NCBI RefSeq assembly: GCF_010977555.1
Contig: NZ_CP048815.1
Location: 434,001 to 498,000 of the forward strand
DNA from: Caulobacter rhizosphaerae
GTDB taxonomy: Bacteria; Pseudomonadota; Alphaproteobacteria; Caulobacterales; Caulobacteraceae
Length of the DNA: 64,000 bases
Direction: 5' to 3'
Both the position numbers and the translations under genes were made by a program. The notes under the pieces are model-generated. The model saw nothing but the letters and a program-made list of their open reading frames with translations. It did no database searches and was not told where the DNA came from. Shown one piece after another: positions 52,548-62,234 of the stretch (position 1 is the stretch's first letter; every line of letters begins with the position of its first letter).

Positions 52548-55319
52548 ATGAGAAAGTTTCACAAAACCATTCTAACCGCGTCCGCCAGCATGCTGGCGGT
52601 CGCTCTGGCCGCACCGGCCTTCGCGCAGGACTCTACTCAAGTCGACGAAGTGGTCGTCACCGGCATCCGGGCCTCGCTGCAGGCGTCGGTCGAGGCCAAG
52701 CGTAACGCCAACGCCGTGATCGACGTGATCACCGCCGAGGACATCGGCAAGTTCCCCGACAAGAACGTCGCCGAATCGCTGCAGCGGGTTCCGGGGGTCA
52801 CCATCCAGCGCGAATTCGGCGAAGGCGAGCGGATCTCGATCCGCGGCACCGCGCCGACCCTGAACCGCACCCTGCTGAACGGCCACGCCGTGGCCACGGC
52901 CGACTGGTTCATTCTCGACCAGTTCAAGGCCAGCCGCAGCTTCAACTACCTGATGCTGCCGTCGGAAATCGTCGGCAAGGTCGAGGTCTTCAAGAGCCCG
53001 ATGGCCGACATCGACGAAGGCGGCGTGGGCGGCACGGTCAATGTGCACACCCGCAACCCGCTGGACCTGGCGCCGCTGTCGGTGTCCGGATCGATCCAGG
53101 CCTTCCACGACGAGAAGTCGGGCAACACCGATCCGACCGCCTCGGCCATGCTCAGCTGGCATAACGCCGACAAGACCCTGGGCGTCCTGGTCGGCGGCAT
53201 CTACGACAAGCGTCGCATCCGTCGCGACGGCATCGAGGTCCTGGGCTACCAGGCCGTGACCACCGCCTCGGGCGCGGGCAACATCAGCGGCATCACGCCG
53301 GGCCAGACGGTGTACGCTCCCAGCCTGATCGGCTCGTCGCTATTCACCCAGACGCGCGAGCGCAAGGGCGCCAACTTCGCCATCCAGTACGCGCCGACCG
53401 ACAAGTTCGAGCTGAACCTGACCGGCCTCTATTCCAAGATGGACGCCGACAACTTCAACCAGAACTACATGGCCTGGATCAGCCAGAAGGTCGGGGCCCT
53501 GAGCACCTCGCCCGGCTCGCAGTTCAACATCACCCGCGTCGAGAACGGCACCGCCACCGCCGGCAACTTCAACGCCATCGGCGGCAACGGCGTGGTGTTC
53601 GACGCCATCGACCGCATCGCCCACACCAGCGTCGGCTCGATCGACCTGGCCGGCAAGTGGCGTCCGGCCGACGGCTGGGAGTTCAGCGGCCGCGTCGGCT
53701 ACACCAAGGCCAAGGGCGCCACCGACCTGCAGCCGTTCTGGGAGACCAACGCCCCGACCGGCCTGACCTACGACCTGTCGAACGGCCTGCCGAAGGTCAG
53801 CTTCACCGACATCAACCCGACCACGGCGGATGACGAGATGACGCTGGGCTGGGCCTCGGCCAACACCACCGTCAACGACGACGACGAGTTCTACACCTTC
53901 GTCGACGGCGAGAAGTTCCTCGACGGCGGCGTGTTCAGCTCGGTCAAGTTCGGCCTGAAATACACCGACCACGACCGCGACGTGGTGCAGACCTACGGCC
54001 AACGCCGCGCGCTGCTGAACAACGGTACGGGCTGCAGCAACAACGCCTGTGGTCTGGACGACGTCGCCAACGGCCTGACCGACGGCGACTACCTCAAGGG
54101 CATTCGCGGACCGGGCGTGCTCAGCAGCTACCTCACCGCCGACAAGAACAAGATCGAGGCCATCTACGCCAAGCTCGGCCCGGCCACGGTCTATGACCCG
54201 AACAACCCCAATGTCGGCGGCTGCATCAACCTCAACAACTGCGACCACTTCGGCCCGCTGGAGAGCTTCGACTTCAACGAGAAGACCTTCGGCGGCTACG
54301 TGATGGGCAACCTGAAGGGCGAGGGCTGGCGCGGCAATGTCGGCGTCCGCGTCGTCAACACCAAGATCGAGACCAACGCCTGGCGGGTGGGCGTGTCGGC
54401 CGGCACGCCGGGCGCCATCAACAACCCGTTCGGCCTGATGGCCCCGACGTCGGGCGAGAAGGAATATACCGACATCTTGCCGTCGGCGAACTTCTCGTTC
54501 GACGTGCGTGACGACGTGGTGATCCGCCTGGCCGCCGGCCGGGTCCTGGCCCGCCCGGACTACGCCCAGATGGCCGGCTTCACCTCGCTGACCGAGTCCC
54601 TGCTGACGGCCTCGGGCGGCAACCCGGACCTGGATCCCTATCGCGCCAACCAGTACGACGCGACGGTGGAATGGTATTTCGCGCCGCAGTCGATCCTGTC
54701 GGTCGACTTCTTCTACAAGGACATCTCGACCTACATCGTCCAGGGCGCGACGGTCGAGAAGCTGCCGCTGCAGGCCGCCGCCAACGACCCGCGGGTCGTC
54801 AACCCGGCCAACAACTGCGTCCTGCAATCGGCCGGCCTCTACAGCTGCGACTACAATGTCGGCCGTCCGGTCAACGTGGCGGGCGGCGAGACCAAGGGCT
54901 TCGAGGTCAACTTCCAGATGCCCGTCTGGAACGGCTTCGGCGTCCTGGCCAACTACACCTATTCCGACGCCAGTTCGTCGTCGGGCGTGCCGGTGCCGTC
55001 GAACTCGAAGAACATCTTCAACGTCAGCGGCTACTACGAGAACGAGCGCTTCAGCGCCCGCCTGTCCTACAACTACCGGTCCAAGTTCTTCGTCGACTAC
55101 GACGCCGAGCGCGGCTACCGGCAGCTGTGGTCGGACTCGATCGCCTCGCTCGACGCGTCGGCCAGCGTCAACCTGACCGACCAGATTTCGCTCAGCCTCG
55201 ACGCGGTGAACCTCACCGACGAGAAGCAGACCGACAACTACGACAACGACAAGAACCGTCCGGCCCGTATCTACAAGAACGGTCGCATGGTCTTTGGCGG
55301 CGTCCGGTTCAAGTTCTAG
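52548..55319 (+). CDS. TonB-dependent outer-membrane receptor for GlcNAc/chitin oligosaccharides
   Basis: This 923-residue receptor has a signal peptide to APAFAQ (about residue 27), the VDEVVVTGIRASL box, the plug (VAESLQRVPGVTIQREFGEGERISIRG) and a barrel ending FGGVRFKF. It lies first in the rightward half of the GlcNAc locus, in the place of the receptor shown in C. crescentus to import GlcNAc and chitin oligosaccharides. The ATG at 52548 has GGGGAG 9 nt upstream. In C. crescentus this receptor gene has been called nagA; no symbol is given here to avoid confusion with the deacetylase. Confidence 0.93.
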   Translation: MRKFHKTILTASASMLAVALAAPAFAQDSTQVDEVVVTGIRASLQASVEAKRNANAVIDVITAEDIGKFPDKNVAESLQRVPGVTIQREFGEGERISIRGTAPTLNRTLLNGHAVATADWFILDQFKASRSFNYLMLPSEIVGKVEVFKSPMADIDEGGVGGTVNVHTRNPLDLAPLSVSGSIQAFHDEKSGNTDPTASAMLSWHNADKTLGVLVGGIYDKRRIRRDGIEVLGYQAVTTASGAGNISGITPGQTVYAPSLIGSSLFTQTRERKGANFAIQYAPTDKFELNLTGLYSKMDADNFNQNYMAWISQKVGALSTSPGSQFNITRVENGTATAGNFNAIGGNGVVFDAIDRIAHTSVGSIDLAGKWRPADGWEFSGRVGYTKAKGATDLQPFWETNAPTGLTYDLSNGLPKVSFTDINPTTADDEMTLGWASANTTVNDDDEFYTFVDGEKFLDGGVFSSVKFGLKYTDHDRDVVQTYGQRRALLNNGTGCSNNACGLDDVANGLTDGDYLKGIRGPGVLSSYLTADKNKIEAIYAKLGPATVYDPNNPNVGGCINLNNCDHFGPLESFDFNEKTFGGYVMGNLKGEGWRGNVGVRVVNTKIETNAWRVGVSAGTPGAINNPFGLMAPTSGEKEYTDILPSANFSFDVRDDVVIRLAAGRVLARPDYAQMAGFTSLTESLLTASGGNPDLDPYRANQYDATVEWYFAPQSILSVDFFYKDISTYIVQGATVEKLPLQAAANDPRVVNPANNCVLQSAGLYSCDYNVGRPVNVAGGETKGFEVNFQMPVWNGFGVLANYTYSDASSSSGVPVPSNSKNIFNVSGYYENERFSARLSYNYRSKFFVDYDAERGYRQLWSDSIASLDASASVNLTDQISLSLDAVNLTDEKQTDNYDNDKNRPARIYKNGRMVFGGVRFKF

Positions 55320-55326
55320 CCCGTAT

Positions 55327-55370
55327 GGACGGGGTCATCGGCATCCGGGCCGCGGGCCCCGTCCTTTTTT
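55327..55370 (+). terminator. Terminator-like hairpin after the GlcNAc receptor
   Basis: GGACGGGG and CCCCGTCC pair over a 22-nt partly structured loop and are followed by TTTTTT. It lies 8 nt past the stop codon. Confidence 0.65.
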
Positions 55371-55464
55371 CCGAGTTCGTCGCGTGGGCTGCGGCCAGGA
55401 TCGTTTCATGACCTGCCCGCCGCCGATCGCGACCCAAGCCCTCCTGACTGCAAGCATGGAGCTG

Positions 55465-55497
55465 GGGCGGAGCGGTCAAACGCTCCGCCCGCTTTTT
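55465..55497 (+). terminator. Second terminator-like hairpin before the hexosaminidase
   Basis: GGGCGGAGCG and CGCTCCGCCC form a 10-bp perfect stem with loop GTCAAA, followed by GCTTTTTG. It ends 30 nt before the hexosaminidase start, so it may attenuate rather than fully stop transcription into the enzyme/PTS genes. Confidence 0.7.
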
Positions 55498-55526
55498 GCT
55501 TCCGGTTGGCCGGTGAGCGTCCCTTG

Positions 55527-57884
55527 ATGATCTTCGCTCCACCCTTCGCCCGCGCCGCCCAGAGACTGGTCGGCGCCCTGTCGGTTTCGGCCGCCGCCCT
55601 GGCTTTCGCTTCGGCGGCCTGCGCCGCTGAACCAGCCCTAACCCTGACGCCGGCGCCCGCCCAGGCGACGCTGGGCCAGGGGACCTTCGCCCTGACCGCC
55701 CGGACCCGGATCTTCGTCGCCCCGGGCGACGTCGAGGCCCGCGTCGTGGCCGGCCAGCTTTCAGACATGTTGTCCAAGGCCCGGGGGCTGAAGCTCGCCG
55801 TCGTCGAGGGCGCGCCGCCCGCCGGCGAGGCCGTCATCGTGCTGGCCCGCGGCCAGGCCGGCGGCGACAAGCCGGAAGCCTACGCCCTCCAGGTCGCCCC
55901 CGCGGGCGTGACGATCACCGCCGCCAAGCGCGCCGGCCTGTTCTACGGCGCGGTCAGCGTCTGGCAGCTGGCCGTCCAGGACGCCGCCAAGGGGCCGGCC
56001 CAGCTGCCGGCCGTCAGCATCGACGACGCCCCGCGCTTCGCCTGGCGCGGCTTCATGCTGGACAGCGCCCGCCACTTCCAGAGCGTCGGGACGATCAAGG
56101 CGATCCTCGACACGATGGCCGCTCACAAGCTGAACGTCCTGCACTGGCACCTGGTCGACGACCAGGGCTGGCGGCTGGAGATCAAGAAGTACCCGAAGCT
56201 GACCTCGGAAGGCGCCTGGCGCGTCCCGGCCGGGGCGGCGGGCGAGGACCCCAGGACCGGCAAGCCGGTCCGCTACCAGGGTTTCTACACCCAGGACCAG
56301 GTGCGCGACCTGGTCGCCTACGCCGCGGCGCGCGGGATCACCGTCGTGCCCGAGATCGAGATGCCCGGCCACGCCCTGGCGCCGCTGGTCGCCTATCCCC
56401 GGTTCGGCATGACCAAGGCCCCGCCGCGCGCGGCCATGGGCGACTGGGGCGTGTTCCCCTACCTCTACCGGCCCAGCGAAGAGACGTTCGGCTTCTTGAA
56501 CGACGTGCTCGACGAGGTGATGGACCTGTTCCCGTCCGAATACATCCATGTCGGCGGCGACGAGGCGGTCAAGGACCAGTGGAAGGCCAGTCCCGAGGTC
56601 CAGGCCCAGATCCAGGCCCTGGGCGTCAAGGACGAGCACGGCCTGCAAAGCTGGTTCATCCAGCGGGCCGAAAAGCACATCAACGCCCGGGGCCGGCGGA
56701 TGATCGGCTGGGACGAGATCCTCGAAGGCGGCCTGGCCCCCAACGCCACGGTGATGTCCTGGCGCGGCATCGACGGGGCGGTCGCCGCCGCCTCCCAGGG
56801 CCATGACGCCGTGCTGGCCCCCGACAGCACCCTCTACATGGACCGCCGTCAGAGCGCCTCGGCCGACGAGCCGCCGGGCCGGATCAAGATCGTCAGCCTC
56901 AGGGACGTCTACGACTTCGACGCCGCCCCGGCCGCCCTGACCCCGGCCCAGCGCGCCCATATTCTGGGCCTGCAGGCCACCGCCTTCACCGAGCACATGC
57001 GCACCGACGAGCGGCTGGAGCGGATGACCTTCCCCCGCCTGATCGCCGTGGCCGAGAACGGCTGGACCCCGGACGCCCGGCGCGACTGGGCCAGCTTTGT
57101 GGCCCGCCTGCCGGCCGAGAGCGCGCGGCTGGACGTGCTGGGCGTGGCCCATGACACGGTCCCCTACGAGCCGCAGGCGACCCTGAGCCCGGCCAACGCC
57201 GGCCAGGTTTCGGTGGCCCTCGCCTCGGGCCTGGGCCTGGGCGAGATCCGCTACACATTGGACGGCCAGGTCCCGACCAAGGCGTCCGGCCTCTACGAAG
57301 CGCCCCTGGCCTTGGCGCCGGGCAAGACCGTCCGAGCCCGGACGTTCCTGGGCGACGACGCCCTGGGCCGGGTTCGCGACTACCCGGTCACCCTGATGGC
57401 CGCCCGGACCCGCGACAGCCACCAGCTGGAGCTGTGCGGCGCCGGCATCAATCTGTCACTCGAGGACGACGCGGCGAAAACCGGCTCCGGCGACGGCCCG
57501 CGCGCGGTGTTCGCGGTCGACCTGATGAACCCCTGCTGGGTGTGGAAGGGCGCGGACCTGTCGACGGGCCTGACGCTCAGCGCCCGCATCGGCCAGGTCC
57601 CCTTCAACTTCCAGATCGGCGCCGACCGTCAGAAGATCCCGCTGCGCCCGCCGGCCACCCCGGCCGGCGAGCTGGAGGTGCGGATCGACGGCTGCGCGGG
57701 CGAGCGGATCGCCGCCATCCCGCTGGGCGCCGCCGCCCGAGGCCCCGGCCTGGGAACGGCAGCCGGCGTGCTGCCCCGGCGCGAAGGCGTGCACGATCTC
57801 TGCCTGACCTTTACAGCGCGCACGGTCGAGCCGACGCTGGTGCTCGACCAGGTCACGCTGACCCCAACCAAGACCCCTCTCTAG
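55527..57884 (+). CDS. GH20 beta-N-acetylhexosaminidase
   Basis: This 785-residue exported enzyme has a signal peptide (to about residue 33, ACAAEP), a GH20b N-domain, and the catalytic TIM barrel with the Asp-Glu pair in HVGGDEAVKDQW (Asp345-Glu346), which cleaves terminal GlcNAc with assistance of the substrate acetamido group. The C-terminal part after about residue 545 holds a chitobiase-type CHB_HEX_C segment (LDGQVPTKASGLYEAPLAL) and another beta domain. It trims imported chitooligosaccharides to GlcNAc in the periplasm. I start at the ATG at 55527; a TTG seven codons upstream exists. Confidence 0.92.
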   Translation: MIFAPPFARAAQRLVGALSVSAAALAFASAACAAEPALTLTPAPAQATLGQGTFALTARTRIFVAPGDVEARVVAGQLSDMLSKARGLKLAVVEGAPPAGEAVIVLARGQAGGDKPEAYALQVAPAGVTITAAKRAGLFYGAVSVWQLAVQDAAKGPAQLPAVSIDDAPRFAWRGFMLDSARHFQSVGTIKAILDTMAAHKLNVLHWHLVDDQGWRLEIKKYPKLTSEGAWRVPAGAAGEDPRTGKPVRYQGFYTQDQVRDLVAYAAARGITVVPEIEMPGHALAPLVAYPRFGMTKAPPRAAMGDWGVFPYLYRPSEETFGFLNDVLDEVMDLFPSEYIHVGGDEAVKDQWKASPEVQAQIQALGVKDEHGLQSWFIQRAEKHINARGRRMIGWDEILEGGLAPNATVMSWRGIDGAVAAASQGHDAVLAPDSTLYMDRRQSASADEPPGRIKIVSLRDVYDFDAAPAALTPAQRAHILGLQATAFTEHMRTDERLERMTFPRLIAVAENGWTPDARRDWASFVARLPAESARLDVLGVAHDTVPYEPQATLSPANAGQVSVALASGLGLGEIRYTLDGQVPTKASGLYEAPLALAPGKTVRARTFLGDDALGRVRDYPVTLMAARTRDSHQLELCGAGINLSLEDDAAKTGSGDGPRAVFAVDLMNPCWVWKGADLSTGLTLSARIGQVPFNFQIGADRQKIPLRPPATPAGELEVRIDGCAGERIAAIPLGAAARGPGLGTAAGVLPRREGVHDLCLTFTARTVEPTLVLDQVTLTPTKTPL

Positions 57885-57911
57885 ATCCTCAAAGAACCAG
57901 GAAGCGTATCG

Positions 57912-60428
57912 GTGCCCAATCTCGTACTGTCCTCGCCGCTGAAGGGCTGGATCGCCCCGCTGGACGAGACGCCCGACGCGGTGTTCGCCGAGCGCATGCT
58001 GGGCGACGGCCTGGCCATCGATCCCCTGGGCTCGACCCTGCACGCCCCCTGCGACGGGCAGGTGATCGCCGTGCACGCCACGCGCCACGCCGTCACCCTG
58101 CGGGCCGACAACGGCGCCGAGATCCTGATGCATGTCGGCCTGGAGACCGTCGGCCTGGGCGGCGAGGGCTTCGAGGTCCACGTCAAGGACGGCGACGCGG
58201 TCAAGGCCGGGGACAAGCTGATCAGCTTCGACCTGGACCTGCTGTCGCAGCGCGCCAAGAGCCTGATCACCCCGGTGGTGGTCACCAATCCCGACGCCTT
58301 CCGGATCGTCCGCCGCGAGCAGGACCACGCCGCCGCGGTCGGCGACTTCCTGATGGAGCTGGCCGCGATCGGCGGGGCCGGCGCGACCCTGGCGGTCGCC
58401 GAGGGCGAGGTGTCGCGCGAGGTGGTGGTGCCGCTGCAGCACGGCATCCACGCCCGTCCCGCCGCCCGCATCGCCGAGAGCGCCCGCAAGTTCGCCTCGG
58501 ACGTCGCCCTGGTCGCCGTCAACCGCCGGGCCAGCGCCAAGAGCCCGGTGGGGGTGATGGCCCTGGCCATCCGCCACGGCGACCGCATCAGCGTGGCGGC
58601 CAGCGGGCCGGACGCCGACTTCGCCGTCGCCGCCATCGTCGAGCTGATCGAGAGCGGGATGGGCGAAAGCGCGGCCCCGCCGTCCACCGCCGCGTCGGCC
58701 GCCGTGGTCGAGGCCGTCCGCCCCGCGGCGCCCAGCGAACCGGGCCTGCTGCGCGGCGTGATGGCCGCCCCGGGCCTGGCCATCGGCCAGGCCGTGCGCT
58801 TCGTCTCCAGCGACATCGCCGTGGTCGAGGCGGGCGCCGGGGCCGAGGTCGAGCGCGCCGCCCTGGAGGCCGCCCTGGCCCAGGTCCGCGCCCGGATCGA
58901 ACAGGCGGCGGCGAAAGGCGACACCGCGCGCAAGGCTATCCTCGGCGCGCACCTGGCCTTCCTGGAGGACCCCGAACTGACCGCCTCGGCCCACCGGCTG
59001 ATCGCCGAGGGCAAGAGCGCCGGCTTCGGCTGGCGGCGCGCCGTCGGCGGCTATGTCGAGGCCCTGCGCGGCCTGGGCGACCGGCGGCTGGCCGAGCGCG
59101 TCGACGACCTGATCGACCTGGAGCGCCAGGTGCTGCGCGCCCTCAGCGGCGAGGAGGACGAGGCCCGGACCCTGCCGGCCGGCGCGATCCTGCTGGCCGA
59201 CGAACTGCTGCCCTCGCAGCTGATGGGCGTCGAGGCCGGCCAGGTGGCGGGCTTCTGCACCGCCAAGGGCGGGCCGACCTCGCACGTGGCTATCCTGGCC
59301 GCCGCCATGGGCATCCCGGCCATCGTCGCCGCGGGTCCGGGCGTCCTGGACGTCACCGAAGGCGCCAGCCTGATCCTCGACGCCGAGAACGGCACGCTTC
59401 GCGTTGGGCCGGACGCCAGCCAGCTGGCCGACGCCCAGACCGCCATCGCCGCCCGCCACGAGCGCAAGGCCGCCGCCAAGGCCGCCGCCCACCAGGAAAG
59501 CCGCACGGCCGACGGGACGCGGATCGAGGTGTTCGGCAATGTCGGCTCGCTGAACGACGCCCTGGCCGCCGCCGCCAACGGCGCCGAGGGCTCGGGCCTG
59601 CTGCGCACCGAGTTCCTGTTCCTGGAGCGCGAGACTCCGCCCGACGAGGACGAGCAGGCCCGCCAGTACCAGGCCATCGCCTCGGCCCTGGACGGCCGGC
59701 CGCTGATCATCCGCACCCTGGACGTCGGCGGCGACAAAGCCGCGCCCTACCTGCCGATCCCGGCCGAGGAGAACCCGGCCCTGGGCCTGCGCGGCGTTCG
59801 CGTCAGCCTGTGGCGGCCACATCTGCTGAAGACCCAGCTGCGGGCCATCCTGCGGGTCAAGCCGCTGGGCCAGTGCAGGATCATGGTCCCGATGATCGCC
59901 AGCCTGGACGAGCTGCGCGCCGTCCGCGCCGTGCTGGAAGAGGCCAAGCGCGAGCTGGAGATCACCGAACGGGTCGAGCTGGGGGTGATGATCGAGACCC
60001 CCGCCGCCGCCGTCACCGCCGACCTGCTGGCCGCCGAGGCCGACTTCCTGTCGATCGGCACCAACGACCTGACCCAGTACGTGCTGGCCATGGACCGGGG
60101 CAATCCGGAACTGGCCGCCCGCATCGACGCCCTGCACCCGGCGGTGCTGCGGATGATCGCCCAGACCTGCGCCGGCGCCGCCCGGCATCACCGCTGGGTT
60201 GGGGTCTGCGGCGGCCTGGCCTCGGACCTGGTCGCGGTGCCGGTGCTGCTGGGCCTGGGCGTCACCGAACTGTCGGCCACGGCCGCGACCGTGCCGGAGG
60301 TCAAGGCCCTGGTCCGCGCCCTGGACGTCCCCGCCTGCCAGGCCCTGGCCCGTCAGGCGCTGGACCAGACCTCGCCCGAGGCGGTCCGAGATCTTTGCAA
60401 GACCTTCCACGCGAAGGTTGGAGCCTAA
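57912..60428 (+). CDS. PTS EIIA(Glc)-HPr-EI fusion protein
   Basis: This 838-residue cytoplasmic fusion of three phosphotransferase components starts at a GTG. The EIIA(Glc)-type domain is residues 1-150 (active His74 in ILMHVGLET, His59 nearby), the HPr domain 168-255 (phospho-His180 in GIHARPA), and enzyme I about 280-838 (phospho-His458 in GGPTSHVAIL). It passes phosphate from PEP to the EIIB of the next gene. The gap to that gene is 4 nt. With EI and HPr fused here, the GlcNAc PTS is self-contained. Confidence 0.95.
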   Translation: MPNLVLSSPLKGWIAPLDETPDAVFAERMLGDGLAIDPLGSTLHAPCDGQVIAVHATRHAVTLRADNGAEILMHVGLETVGLGGEGFEVHVKDGDAVKAGDKLISFDLDLLSQRAKSLITPVVVTNPDAFRIVRREQDHAAAVGDFLMELAAIGGAGATLAVAEGEVSREVVVPLQHGIHARPAARIAESARKFASDVALVAVNRRASAKSPVGVMALAIRHGDRISVAASGPDADFAVAAIVELIESGMGESAAPPSTAASAAVVEAVRPAAPSEPGLLRGVMAAPGLAIGQAVRFVSSDIAVVEAGAGAEVERAALEAALAQVRARIEQAAAKGDTARKAILGAHLAFLEDPELTASAHRLIAEGKSAGFGWRRAVGGYVEALRGLGDRRLAERVDDLIDLERQVLRALSGEEDEARTLPAGAILLADELLPSQLMGVEAGQVAGFCTAKGGPTSHVAILAAAMGIPAIVAAGPGVLDVTEGASLILDAENGTLRVGPDASQLADAQTAIAARHERKAAAKAAAHQESRTADGTRIEVFGNVGSLNDALAAAANGAEGSGLLRTEFLFLERETPPDEDEQARQYQAIASALDGRPLIIRTLDVGGDKAAPYLPIPAEENPALGLRGVRVSLWRPHLLKTQLRAILRVKPLGQCRIMVPMIASLDELRAVRAVLEEAKRELEITERVELGVMIETPAAAVTADLLAAEADFLSIGTNDLTQYVLAMDRGNPELAARIDALHPAVLRMIAQTCAGAARHHRWVGVCGGLASDLVAVPVLLGLGVTELSATAATVPEVKALVRALDVPACQALARQALDQTSPEAVRDLCKTFHAKVGA

Positions 60429-60432
60429 ATCG

Positions 60433-62193
60433 ATGAAGTCCCCGCTCGAATTCCTGCAGCCCCTGGGCCGCGCCCTGATGCTGCCCATCGCCGTCCTGCC
60501 GGTGGCGGGGTTGCTGCTGCGGCTGGGTCAGCCGGACCTGCTGAACATCGCCTTCGTGGCCGCGGCCGGCGACGCGATCTTCTCCAACCTGGGCCTGCTG
60601 TTCGCCATCGGCGTGGCCGTGGGCTTCGCCAAGGAGAACAACGGCGCGGCCGGCCTGGCGGGCGTGGTCTGCTTCCTGATCGCCACCGAGGGCGCCAAGG
60701 CCCTGCTGCACGTGCCGCCGGACGTCACGGCGGGTCTGATCACGGCCCACGCGGACCTGGCCTCGGCCGCCTACAAGGCCAAGGCCCTGGCCAAGCTCAG
60801 CGTACCGATCGGCATCATCTCGGGCCTGATCGGTGGGATCTTCTACAACCGCTTCTCGACCTTCAAGCTGCCCGAGTACCTGGCCTTCTTCAGCGGTCGG
60901 CGCTTCGTGCCGATCATCAGCGGCCTGGCCGGCCTGCTGTTCGCGCTGCTGATCGGCCTGGGCTACGACGGCATCAATGGCGCGGTCGACGGGGCCAGCC
61001 GGGCCATCGTCGGCTCGGGCGAGACGGGCCTGCTGGTCTACGGCTTCCTGAACCGGATCCTGATCGTCACCGGCCTGCACCACATCCTCAACAACATCGC
61101 CTGGTTCGTGATCGGCGACTATCACGGCGCGACCGGGGACCTTCGCCGGTTCTTCGCCGACGACCCCAGCGCCGGCGGCTTCATGAGCGGGTTCTTCCCA
61201 GTGATGATGTTCGGCCTGCCCGCCGCCTGCCTGGCCATGTACCACACGGCCCGGCCGGAGAAGAAGAAGGCGGTCGGCGGCATGCTGACCTCGCTGGCCC
61301 TGACCTCGTTCCTGACCGGCGTAACCGAGCCGATCGAGTTCTCGTTCATGTTCCTGGCCCCGCTCCTCTACGCGGTGCATGCGGTGCTGACCGGCGTGGC
61401 CATGGCGGCGATGAACGCCCTGGACATCAAGCTGGGCTTCACCTTCTCGGCCGGCCTGTTCGACTATGTGCTGAACTTCGGCAAGGCGACCCATCCGCTG
61501 TGGCTGCTGCCGCTGGGGGCGCTGTACGCCGGGATCTATTACGGCCTGTTCCGCTTCTTCATCGTCAAGTTCGACCTGAAGACCCCGGGCCGCGAGGCCG
61601 ATGACGTGGTGACCGCCGAGGCGGCGACCACGGGCGGCGGACGCGGGGCGGACTTCGTCCTGGCCCTGGGCGGCGCGGCCAACCTGGTGTCGGTCGACGC
61701 CTGCACCACCCGCCTGCGCCTGATCGTCGCCGACCAGGGCGCGGTCAACGAACCGGCCCTCAAGGCCCTTGGTGCGCGGGGGATCGTCAAGCCGTCGGAC
61801 AAGGCCCTGCAGGTGGTGCTGGGTCCGATCGCCGACGGCGTGGCCGGCGAGATCCGCGCGGCCATGGCCGGGGGAGCCGGCGCCGCGCCGGTCCCGGCCA
61901 AGCCGGCCGTCGCCAAGGTCGTGGCGCCCGCCGCCCTGCCGACCGCCGCCGACGACGCCAAGGCCGAGGCCCTGGTCGGCGCCCTGGGCGGCCTGGCCAA
62001 TGTCGAGGCGGTCGGGGCCTGTTCCAGCCGGCTGCGGCTGGTGGTGCGCGACAACGCCGCCGTCGACGAGGCGGCCCTGGCGGCCCTGAACTCGCGCGGC
62101 GTGGTCCGGGTGGGCGAGCGGTCCGTGCACGTGGTGCTGGGTCCGGACGCCGAGCGCATCGGTGAGGCCGTGCGCTGCCTGCTGCCGGCCTGA
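60433..62193 (+). CDS. nagE: PTS GlcNAc permease EIICB with a second EIIB (EIICBB)
   Basis: This 586-residue membrane protein has an EIIC domain (about 1-385, with NNGAAGLAGVVCFL and HHILNNIAWF, typical of glucose/GlcNAc class permeases), EIIB-1 with phospho-Cys424 (VDACTTRLRL), an Ala/Pro linker (480-505), and EIIB-2 with Cys530 (VGACSSRLRL). It imports and phosphorylates GlcNAc to GlcNAc-6-phosphate. A tandem EIIB is unusual; both Cys are kept. The open frame upstream overlaps the EI gene, so the ATG at 60433 is chosen. Confidence 0.92.
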   Translation: MKSPLEFLQPLGRALMLPIAVLPVAGLLLRLGQPDLLNIAFVAAAGDAIFSNLGLLFAIGVAVGFAKENNGAAGLAGVVCFLIATEGAKALLHVPPDVTAGLITAHADLASAAYKAKALAKLSVPIGIISGLIGGIFYNRFSTFKLPEYLAFFSGRRFVPIISGLAGLLFALLIGLGYDGINGAVDGASRAIVGSGETGLLVYGFLNRILIVTGLHHILNNIAWFVIGDYHGATGDLRRFFADDPSAGGFMSGFFPVMMFGLPAACLAMYHTARPEKKKAVGGMLTSLALTSFLTGVTEPIEFSFMFLAPLLYAVHAVLTGVAMAAMNALDIKLGFTFSAGLFDYVLNFGKATHPLWLLPLGALYAGIYYGLFRFFIVKFDLKTPGREADDVVTAEAATTGGGRGADFVLALGGAANLVSVDACTTRLRLIVADQGAVNEPALKALGARGIVKPSDKALQVVLGPIADGVAGEIRAAMAGGAGAAPVPAKPAVAKVVAPAALPTAADDAKAEALVGALGGLANVEAVGACSSRLRLVVRDNAAVDEAALAALNSRGVVRVGERSVHVVLGPDAERIGEAVRCLLPA

Positions 62194-62234
62194 CAAGGGT
62201 CGCGCCAGGAACGGGAAGAGGTGAGGGAGCCAGG

